Positions 54,496-63,573 of a stretch of 64,000 bases of DNA are shown in pieces. Source of the DNA: Periplaneta americana (Eukaryota; Arthropoda; Insecta; Blattodea; Blattidae); NCBI RefSeq assembly GCF_040183065.1, contig NC_091126.1, forward strand, positions 146,904,204-146,968,203, read 5' to 3'. The notes beneath the pieces were generated by a model that ran no database searches, was not told the origin of the DNA, and saw only the letters and a program-made list of their open reading frames with translations. Made by a program: the position numbers and the translations under genes. Position 1 is the first letter of the stretch. The number at the start of each line of letters is the position of its first letter.

Positions 54496-55077
54496 CAGGG
54501 TGAACAGTAAGTAATGTCATTAATTTCAGGGGTTATTCTTTGAGATATTTCAAGCAAAAGTTTAATATAATTTTGTTCGTTTTTCTTCCTTTTCGAGAAA
54601 AAAAATTGTTTTATATGAAACATTTCATGGCGTGTTTTGAGAAACCCATTGATTTAATTTCCAAAATGCTCCATCAATTTAGAAGAGTAGTGTATTATGA
54701 TAATAAATTATTGAAAGAATTTTAGTTTTGTCCCTTAAATATGCTGAAATTTGATCCGAACAAAATGTAATTTTTCGTTCTGCAAAAGAATTTTTACAAT
54801 GTTACATTTGTTCGGATGAAATTTGAACACATCTAAAGGGCAAAACTAAAACTCCTTCAATAATCTATTATCATAATATACGGCTCTCTTAAATTTACGG
54901 AGTGTATTGGAAATTAAATCAATCGTTTTCACAAAAGGCGCTATGAAATGTTTTATATAAAACCATTTTTATCTCGAAAAGGAAACAAAAACGAACAAAA
55001 TTGTATTAAACTTTTTTATTTGAAACATCTGAAAAACAACCCACTCAAATTAATGGCATTACTTACGGTTCACCCAG
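54496..55077. mobile_element. Giant foldback element with about 275-bp arms
   Basis: 54496-54770 and 54803-55077 are inverted copies throughout, with only a short loop. Ends CAGGGTGAAC / CTGGGTGAAC, TA duplication at 54494-54495 and 55078-55079. Open frames inside are shadows. Mariner-type target, no transposase. Confidence 0.9.
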
Positions 55078-55150
55078 TACATTTTTAATATTTATATAGC
55101 CTACATTCGAAATACCATTTGTTCCACACAGAGAGACAATATTGAAGTTA

Positions 55151-55598
55151 ATTTTATGCTCGACCATGCCGAAATGTAGTAATTATACACCTGGTAGCAG
55201 TCCTTTAATGCATGTCATTAAAGTACACCTATTCATTAAAGTTCAGTTTTTCGATTATTCTCGGATATGCAATCGAAAGACGAGGGAAACGTCACGGAGG
55301 ATGGAAATCCAATACTATCGCTGTTATTATAATAATTAGCGTTAATTGTAAATAATATTCAAATAAATTCAATTTATCATCTCGTTTTTCAATTCTAAAT
55401 CAATTTCCAGCTTACACATTCTCTGCATTACATCAAGGTCAATGACATTATTGTTCCTCGGAAAAAATAAATACTTTCGCGTCTGCGCACATCTCACAAT
55501 TTCGAGTTATGAACAAGGTCACTTCCGATCTTCTGTCAGATACAAATAAAATGAATATTTCTGAATAATTTCAAGTTAGAAATATGGTCGAGCATAAA
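55151..55598. mobile_element. Possible TIR element
   Basis: TTTTATGCTCGACCAT at 55152 recurs inverted at 55583-55598. About 450 bp between. Short inverted ends and no clear duplication, so tentative. Confidence 0.45.
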
Positions 55599-55734
55599 AA
55601 GTCGTATGAAACTTGCCTATAATGGTAATTAAGACGCTCGTATGAAAATTATGAAACTCGCTTGCGCTCGTTTCATAAACAAACATACTTGCGTCTTAAT
55701 TACTATCATTATAGGCTCGTTGCATAATGTACTA
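55597..55734. repeat. Hairpin repeat (about 63-bp arms)
   Basis: GCCTATAATGGTAATTAAGA near 55614 and its inverted partner near 55710 form arms of about 63 bp around a short loop rich in GAAAC/GTTTC. Confidence 0.65.
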
Positions 55735-56152
55735 TTAAAATGCGAATAGCAATATTATGTGTATTGGTTCAAAGTTAATTACACAGATACACAAAAACTT
55801 TATGTTTTTAAATTTGTGTTTAATTTACGAGTTTATAAAAGTACACGTATTTTTACAACACGAAAAATGAAAGTTTCTCTTGCATGCACAGCAAGTAGCC
55901 TAATTATTAGGGAGCGGATTCTTAGGCAACCAGGCTCTTAAGGGCAAAGAGTTATGAACGCGTACAAAAATTATGGCAAAACATGCAGTAACACTTTTGA
56001 CAATATCTACCACAAGATTTATGATAGTCATACATAAATTTTACCACTGAATCTTGAAAGAATGATAAATTGAATGGCTTATATGTCACTTAATTTATAT
56101 TATTAATTTGTCCTTTACTATTTGTGTAATTGTTGCAACAAATAGAAATATA

Positions 56153-56479
56153 TTTAAACATAAGATCACATAGGTACTAATAGGAAAACTAATGATGCCA
56201 TTGGTCCCAAATTTTTACCAGATCTTATATATTACCTTGTGATAGTGAAACTCAATTTTTATTTTTATAACCTGAAAATTAAGTTAGTTTCATAATTTCA
56301 TACATGTTGTAAAAATTATTTTTTCCAAACTCAAAAGTTTTAAAATATCACAAAACCAACAAATCTATCTCAAATTAAGTAAAAAGTGAGCTGCATGGAT
56401 ATGTAAGTTCTGATAAAAAAATTTAGGACCAATGAGATCATTTACCAAGAATTTGTACCTATGTAATCTTATGTTTCAG
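56153..56479. mobile_element. MITE with about 65-bp inverted ends
   Basis: AAACATAAGATCACATAGGT at 56156 and its inverted partner ending 56476; inner ATTGGTCC(C/T)AAATTTTT also inverted. TA at 56151-56152 and 56480-56481. 327 bp, only in the left half of the outer palindrome. Confidence 0.8.
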
Positions 56480-56483
56480 TATA

Positions 56484-57147
56484 CAGGATTGTTTCCGATC
56501 TCTGACAATGAATTTAAATGACACCATGTGCGTCAGGAGTCACACGACAGCTGAACTGTGGCGCGAGGTGACAGACCAGTAGTGAGTGATCTCATAGTCA
56601 GAGTGCACGGCGACTCACAGCAGAAATTCCCAAGAAAATCGAGTCTTTTTGGGAGGGGTACATTACGACCCTTTCCAATGCCAACCTGCAATAAACGAGG
56701 TTTCGTTATTTCCAAGAAAGGCATCTTCTGTTTACTTAATAAGTTTGGAAAAGTTCGAATGGAATTAATTTGTATCATCTCGTGGGGTGCGGTGACTTGT
56801 GACGGGGGTGGATTTGCTTGCTTTTTCCATTCTGAAATTAATCCCATCCGAGTTTTTCCAGCTTTATTAGGTACACACAAGATGACTTTCTTGGAAATAA
56901 TGAAACCACGTGTTTGCAGCTCCTATGATTTTCACGTAACTGTACTTGGCATCGGAGAGAACTGTTATGTACCTCTCCCAAAAAGGCTCGATTTTCTTGG
57001 GCATTGCTACTGTGATACACCGTGCACTCTGATTATGAAATCACTCACTACTGGTCTATCATATCTTGCCGCAATTCAGCTGTCCGTGTGATTCCTGAAG
57101 CATATGACGTCATTCAAATTCGTTATCAGAGATCGGAAACAACCCTG
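56484..57147. mobile_element. Giant foldback element, about 330-bp arms
   Basis: Ends CAGGATTGTTTCCGATCTCT and (reverse) CAGGGTTGTTTCCGATCTCT; TA at 56482-56483 and 57148-57149. Alignable inverted arms run to the centre near 56815. The 177-aa frame 56558-57091 reads across both arms and is a by-product of the palindrome. Confidence 0.87.
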
Positions 57148-57687
57148 TATTTTCGACTTGTTGCAATAATTAAACAAATCATTTAGTACAGATGAATTAT
57201 CTAATTAAGTGAACTGTATGTCATTCAATTCAGCTTTCTTTCGAGATTAAGTGATAAGATCTATATGTGGCTATCATAAATATTGTGGTAGATATTGTCA
57301 AAAGTGTTAGTGCATGTTTTGCCGTAATTATAGCATGCATTCATAAGCTGCTGCCCTTAAAGGAAAAAAAAAGCAAACGTACAATAAGCAATATAACATG
57401 ATTTCATTTCACTGAAAGCTATTACCTACAACCTACAGAAAGTTTACACTAAATACTTTCCTACACGCTCAGTACTGAAATTAGTTCCATTAACAGAACG
57501 ATTTTATTATATATGAATTTATTGGAATAACAAATTAGGCTACATATACGTATTAAAAAGTAATATAGATTACATCCAAAAAGGGCAAATACTCGTGCTT
57601 GGGGTACTTCCACTTACATAATAATACTGTAATACAAATTTAAAAAAATACTTTGTATTGTATTTTCGTTCAAGCATCCATTGTCTA

Positions 57688-57938
57688 GTCCACACCTGTG
57701 GAGTAACGGTCAGCGCGTCTGGCCGCGAAACCAGGTGGCCCGGGTTCGAATCCCGGTCGGGGCAAGTTACCTGGTTGAGGTTTTTTCCGGGGTTTTCCCT
57801 CAACCCAATACGAGCAAATGCTGGGTAACTTTCGGTGCTGGACCCCGGACTCATTTCACCGGCATTATCACCTTAATTTCATTCAGACGCTAAATAACCT
57901 ATATGTTGATATAGCGTCGTAAAATAACCCAATAAAAA
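57688..57938 (+). mobile_element. SINE family A, full length
   Basis: Perfect 12-bp duplication ATCCATTGTCTA (57676-57687 and 57939-57950). The head on the + strand has B box GGTTCGAATCC at 57742, followed by the central GGTTTTTTCCGGGGTTTTCC module and the tail GACGCT...AGCGTC. Its right duplication overlaps the left duplication of the hAT MITE at 57954. Confidence 0.9.
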
Positions 57939-57953
57939 ATCCATTGTCTAAAC

Positions 57954-58135
57954 CAGTGGTCGTCAGCACTCGCAGAAATGGGTAGAGTGCATGGAGGGTA
58001 AAGAAAATTGCTCCAACGTGCACAAGGTATAGAGAGACAGTATACCCGCCGGCAGCCACGAATGCACGCTAGGGCAGTGTCTTATCCGCAGGTAAGAGAC
58101 GCTAGCCCGAGAGTGCAGAGTTTTGATGACCGCTG
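57954..58135. mobile_element. hAT MITE (family H1), copy 2
   Basis: Perfect 8-bp duplication GTCTAAAC (57946-57953 and 58136-58143). Ends CAGTGGTCGTCAGCACTC and (reverse) CAGCGGTCATCAAAACTC. 182 bp. Confidence 0.9.
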
Positions 58136-58387
58136 GTCTAAACAAAGTGCTTTTGCTTTCTTTTCCCTTGGACATTTTAAATGGAGTTGATACAAGAAAG
58201 TATTATAAAAATTTACAGCAACAACAACTATCAAAAATCAAGTTGATTCTTACAGACACAAATATCATTTGTGCATATCCATTGTCGTTTTTAGCAACTA
58301 ACTGTTTTCTGGTTTCCCTTTTACACTCAATGAAGGCGCTTCGAGGGCATGAAATTAAAGCTCTTTGCTTTCATGGCCTTGGCAATA

Positions 58388-58622
58388 AAATGTTTTTAAT
58401 GTTATGTTTTATTTAACGACGCTCGCAACTGCAGAGGTTATATCAGCGTCGCCGGATGTGCCGGAATTTTGTCCCGCAGGAGTTCTTTTACATGCCAGTA
58501 AATCTACTGACATGAGCCTGTCGCATTTAAGCACACTTAAATGCCATCGACCTGGCCCGGGATCGAACCCGCAACCTTGGGCATAGAAGACCAGCGCTAT
58601 ACCAACTCGCCAACCAGGTCGA
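58388..58622 (-). mobile_element. SINE family C, full length
   Basis: Flanked by the 10-bp duplication CTTGGCAATA (58378-58387 and 58623-58632). The tRNA-like head is at the right end on the - strand, with B box GGTTCGATCCC. The tail at the left reads TTTATTTAACGACGCTCGCA on the + strand. Confidence 0.87.
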
Positions 58623-58904
58623 CTTGGCAATACAATGAGGTGTGGTCGGCACCAGGTTTTTACCTGAAGGAAAGACTCGGTACTCATTTAGACAGAAGAC
58701 TGAGTTAACCTCGAGGCCAGGCGCGGCTCCTTAAGGTTGTAGCAAGTTTGCGCTACACCTAAAAAAATTTACGGACAGTCTGGTTTAAAATACAAGTTAA
58801 ATTATTGTGGTCTAAGTCAAGTACACGGTTGGTATGATCAGCTGTAGTAAGTTTCTCATCCAAATATAATCGTTTGTAGGAGCCGTACTTCTTATGGAGA
58901 CTGG

Positions 58905-60245
58905 CTTGGTCTTGGGCATGGATGGGCAACTCGTGCTCACAAAGTGCTAAAAAAAACCTTTAAAGAGATAAAGACAGACGGGGCCAGCAACAGCAATTAC
59001 AAGTAGTTTGTAGTTTCGCTGCAAAAACCACGGTGCCCTCTGGCGGCTCATGCAGGTGATAGTGATATCTATTCCATGATTCGAATTTCAGAATAACATA
59101 TGGTACAATAATTATAGTAATTTTAGACAGACTGTACCTAAACACACATAACAAAATTATATTATTTCCTAGCTTTGTAAATCAATTTAGTACTGGAAAC
59201 ACAACCTGAATACACCTTTTCAAGAGACAACAAACATAGATTGCAACACTTATTTATTATTACACTATTTGTTAATATTTCTTGTTGTAAGTTTTATTTG
59301 AAACAGAACGCGAGAATTTACAAGTCTTTATACATTAAAGAGTATATATTTATTCTCAGAAATGTAATAGTCTATATTCGCAAACAATCATAAATTCCAG
59401 GAAGTATTTTTTCAATGTCACGGCAGATGAAATAAACTTACTTCTAAGCTCTTTCTGTACATTGAGACCTTTTACACTTCTTTCTTGTATTAAAATCTGA
59501 CTCAAGCACATACAGTATAAATGGAAGTAAAGAGTATATTTGAAAATTCTGACTCAGGTACCATTGCGAATTGTTCGATTCCTGAGTTCGCTGGAATCTG
59601 AGTGGCGTGCTGTCGTGTAGATTTATCAATTCAAACTATAAACTTTCAGGATCTTCTACAGGCTGTAAGCCAAAAGAATTTGAGAGAAATCTCGATTCCT
59701 TGTCAATTGTCACGGTTTCCCCAAACTTACCAGTGAATTCTGCTGTAGGTCTTGAAATAGGGCCCTGTATTTGATAAGAAGATTTTCTTATCACTCTTCA
59801 AGATAGTTTATAATCAAAGAAAGTAAAGTTGTCTATGTTCTACATGATACTGCCACATTTCAAATTTATCCATAAATGCTCTTAGCTAGTCGATCATATT
59901 TTGTGCAATTCTGTAACTCGCACGCACAACGTGCTAACGATATTTGATATCAATCTGAACTTGTTGAGATCCCATGTTTACCTTTAGCTATTCTAAAGCA
60001 GATCTAGACAGTATTTCTTTACTAAAACCTTCACTGTGTTTATTTGTAACATAAAATGTCATGCGTAAAAAAATTAATAGAACATAATACAAGTTTTACC
60101 TCCCTTATTAATAAAAAAAAATCTTTCTAAAGGGAAATGATCTGGGGATTAAAGGCCTATTGTTTTTCATTTAAAACGAGCCGCCACTTACTGCACACGC
60201 GAGCAAACTTGTTTACAGACAGTACAGTACAGAGTTCGTTCTACC
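58905..60245 (-). mobile_element. hAT-type element relic, copy 2 (inverted relative to copy 1)
   Basis: Reverse complement matches 30570-31765. The - strand adds coding absent from copy 1: SRFLSNSFGLQPVEDPESL, a stop, then FELINLHDSTPLRFQRTQE and NFQIYSLLPFILYVLESDF, consistent with the x-x-LELIDLQ-x-D segment of GTF2IRD2-like hAT proteins. Stops and frameshifts throughout. Confidence 0.65.
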
Positions 60246-60670
60246 TACACTGAGGTTGTGTTCACACTTCGAGAGCCATGGTCTTGGGTATCGCTTCGGG
60301 GCGAGGGGATGAGAGGGGTGTTGTCCAGTGTGAATTTTAAGTTGTTGATAAACGAACAGGGAGGTAAACGAGCTTTGAAAATGGAGAGCTACTGATGAGT
60401 GACAATGAATGAGTCGGAGACAGAACATGCCCGCCCTGCGACTGCAGTTAGGCGCGAAAACAAGTTTTTTTTTTTTTAGGGTAGAGGTTGAGCTTGTATT
60501 TTATTGGTGTTTTTGCTTTCCGTTTCACCGCAGTTATTTGAGTCGAGTTGATTGAGAGCACGTGGTGGCGCCGTAAGAAGCTGTTTTAATAAACTGTGTC
60601 CTTTGTGTTATTCTACTATATTAAATAGACCCTAGTTAAGATGAATACAATTCAATCTTTAATAGAACAA

Positions 60671-60849
60671 TCTTTTCTTTAAGTCCGTAATAAACTTATC
60701 TTATATAATAATGTGATATTTCCGTCATAAACGTATCTTATATAATAATGTGATATTTCACATTATTATATGTATAAGATAAGTTATATAATAATGTGAT
60801 ATTTCACATTATTATAAGATAAGTTTATGAGGGACTTAAAGAAAATATT
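60671..60849. repeat. Compound palindrome
   Basis: Outer arms TCTTTAAGTCC...AACTTATCTTATA and its inverted partner ending 60849, with several inner copies of ATAATGTGATATTTCACATT. Low-complexity AT composition inside. Possibly a MITE rearranged by repeat slippage. Confidence 0.75.
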
Positions 60850-60914
60850 GTTAAATTAACAAAGCTTATCGGAACAAAAATGGGTATAAAATTTAATAGA
60901 ACATCCATTTTTAT

Positions 60915-61100
60915 CGCGCAGCTTAGAAGAGAAGTGTGAGATTGGTAGACCGACTCCGAACCTTGAAATTTCGCAAAGTGTGAAAACCAAAACCAGGTCG
61001 TTTAACAGAAAATTCAATTCTGACGCGTACGAGAAGTTTCAGTGGTTATGTGGCTGTGAAATAAGAAAATCTTTGTCCTGTTTTCCTTGTGTTTTGTTCG
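60915..61100 (+). pseudogene. ZMYM1/TTF-type hAT transposase, N-terminal fragment
   Basis: GRPTPNLEISQSVKTKTRSF, NRKFNSDAYEKFQWLCGCEI then RKSLSCFPCVLFG. GRPxP...R.FN...Y....WLCGC......CFPC.LFG is the TTF zinc-finger entry of ZMYM1-like hAT proteins. It breaks off at about 61100 against the C-terminal half on the other strand. Confidence 0.72.
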
Positions 61101-61104
61101 GAGG

Positions 61105-61780
61105 AGAGTAGGAAAACACCTTTCAGCCTCTGAAGTCGTCATAGGGATTGTTAGTAAAATTTCTAGTAATTTTGTACACTCGCCGAAAGTTGAACATAAA
61201 TTGTCTCTGAAAAATTCCATTAGAGACACACAGCCTGAAATGTTTCTGAACTCGTCAGTGCCATAAATAACTGAAAGTTCAGTGCAAATATTCCTTTCAT
61301 TTATGAACGGATACGCTCTAATGACACTACGAAGAAATTCTTCTGGGAAAACATTGTGGAAATGAATAAGTGAGTTTTTGCAAATTTTTACAACTGTAGC
61401 ATGATAGGTAGGTCTGATATTTTGTAGTAAGAAAGTAAACGAACAAAATTTTGAAGCACCAGTCGCCACTGCTCGAGGCTGTTCCAGATCTTTTGACGAA
61501 TGAAAAAAGTCCGGTACTACCTGGTACTGAAACCGAGACCTTTCAGTCCATAAGTCATAGACAATCATTATCAAAACATTATCAATTAATTTTAAATCTA
61601 AACGTGAAAATGATATTCATTGTTGGATCAATACTGCTGAATCGCTTTATACAGGCAGTTAAAGGGAAAATAATAAGTTTATCTCGTCAATCATTTTCTG
61701 GAACTCATAACGACTAGACTTCTCTATCAGCGTAACATCCGTAGGGGAAAAAGGTAATTCCGAATTAGGCATTTCAAGTC
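61105..61780 (-). pseudogene. ZMYM1-type hAT transposase, C-terminal fragment
   Basis: The 186-aa frame 61014-61574 reads ASKFCSFTFLLQNIRPTYHA, NVFPEEFLRSVIRAYPFINE, RNICTELSVIYG, then TKLLEILLTIPMTTSEAERC F. The IPxTTSEAERCFSxL block is the hAT dimerisation domain. Upstream (61580-61780) gives NKRLEMPNSELPFSPTDVTL. The reading after FPTLLR (61014-61104) is antisense of the N-terminal fragment, not family sequence. Confidence 0.75.
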
Positions 61781-61819
61781 TTTTGTTCATAAAACAGTCA
61801 AAAGAACAACAGCATAGGC

Positions 61820-62972
61820 CAGTCATGTCAATTGATGCCCATAGGAGCAAGCGCGCGCTTTAGAGCTCAGGAGAGCCTGAGCGCTTTACAGCGGAAACGA
61901 AAGAGACAGACGAAAGAGGTAGTATATGCCGCTTCGTCGAGCTATATTCAGGGATGACCAGCACTGATTCAATGGATAAAGGGAAGAGAACTTATTAAAA
62001 CTGTATCCATGTTAATTTTTAGATTTGTCTGAGAAGTATAAGTGCAGTATAAGAATGTAAGTTTTAATTTTAATGCTCATTTTTCACAAGATTGATTTTT
62101 TTATTCACAAGAAATATTTTCTCAACCTTTTTTTTATAGAAAAACGAAATTTTCAGATATAGGCCTATTCATTTAGTAGCCTTACAGAATGTTTTCGTAA
62201 ATCTATTATACCGTAAATACGTATTACTGAAGATAGTGTATTTAAAATTTTGAAAATATTCGCATGGAAATTGTTTGTAAGGAAATTAATTAACAAAGCA
62301 ACTGCTGTTACATCATAAGCAAAAGATACGTGCCCATGTGTTGTAAAAATGTCAGCTCTATAGCTTCAGCACATTTCGAGAAAATAATTTAATATTCTGA
62401 TGATAGGAATTTGCTCACCAATATCACCTTAAAAGCATAATGCGATAAGAGTTTTGTTATGGAATATTAGTTACACTTAAAACATATACAGTACCTAGGT
62501 AACTTTCCTTTGTACCGTAATGTTGTTTTGATTGGTTTATTGATTACTTTTATAAAACTATCAATACCAACTTGTCATGTCATACTCAATCTCTTTTTTT
62601 TGGGATATCACTTTCTTTATGAATGATGTGTTTCATCCATTTAGTACAGTATAGTTGTACTACTATGGAATTTATGTGAATATTCCTTCTTAACTCTTTA
62701 TTATGTTATTAACATTTAAAAAAACTGCAATATTAAGAAATTGATATTAGCACTTTTGTTTTACAGACAATATAGATAATAACAAACAGAAAGAAGCCAT
62801 ATAAAAATAACGACATAAAATTTCACTTTCCGTCTGAAGTTTGTGCACCACTGTTTTCTTAATCCAACAGGCTGCTTATTCATATACACAACCCTTCCTC
62901 TTTCCATACTTAGCGCTTGATGCCCGCGCACGACTTCAAGGTCAGAAAAATGTGCTTGCTTTGACATCACTG
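61820..62972. mobile_element. hAT-type non-autonomous transposon
   Basis: Perfect 8-bp duplication GCATAGGC (61812-61819 and 62973-62980) and ends CAGTCATGTCAA / (reverse) CAGTGATGTCAA. 1153 bp; near the left end GC-rich GCAAGCGCGCGCTTTAGAG. No transposase recognised. Confidence 0.82.
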
Positions 62973-62984
62973 GCATAGGCAATT

Positions 62985-63570
62985 ATAGGCACTGTAAAAT
63001 TCGTACATTTTAGTCGTAATAATATGAAATGCAAACATATCTCAACTGAATATGTTTCACAATCAAGTTAAAGGACAGGCAAATAGGCAAAATCTGCTCC
63101 CTAGTAATTTACATTCTCATTTGTCTCTTGTACGTATTTTCAGAAATATATAAAAGGAATTTCACTGGTAAAAAGACAAAGAAATTGTTACAAAATGCGT
63201 AATAGGAATGAGAAATTGTGTCATCTTCACATCGCGTTTTTGCTCCACCTACTCCGCGTCTCTATTGACAGGTGAGCAACTGACACGCAAGATTTAACAA
63301 TGGCGAAATGAGGAAGAATCAACACGCGGTGCCACTAAATATGAATCGAAAAAAATTAAGTAATATGGATCAAAGAGGGTCAGAATCAACGCAGTTCCGT
63401 CTCACAAATAGCCACCATAACAATATTTACAAGTAGGCCAGTTCAAAGCCTCTTTCGATGCAATTAGAGTAATTATTTATACAACTAGTGCCTAACAAGC
63501 AAACATTATCATGTGATCAGATAAAATTATTTTTTTTCCATCATGTTAATAATGTCAAAACAAGTGGTTC
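62985..63570. other. Unassigned AT-rich interval
   Basis: Nothing supported before the terminal inverted repeat. Confidence 0.4.
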
Positions 63571-63573
63571 TAC

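Larger units (their letters stand above)
55942..57356. mobile_element. Outer foldback element at TTAA, hosting two further elements
   Basis: TTAA at 55938-55941 and 57357-57360; ends GGGCAAAG and (reverse) GGGCAGCAG. Arms 55942-56150 and 57150-57356 align over about 205 bp (AAAACATGCA, AACACTTTTGACAATATCTA, TTATGATAG). The centre is occupied by two TA-target elements. Confidence 0.85.

Noticed and set aside
56558-57091. 177-aa open frame
   Set aside because: Reads straight through both arms of the foldback element 56484-57147; the opposite strand is open too (56533-56880). No domain is visible.
57710-57775. tRNA gene in the head of SINE A
   Set aside because: Five copies share head, centre and tail with target duplications, so it is a SINE promoter.
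61014-61104. Extra C-terminal residues of the 186-aa hAT frame
   Set aside because: This stretch is antisense of the N-terminal TTF fragment on the + strand.
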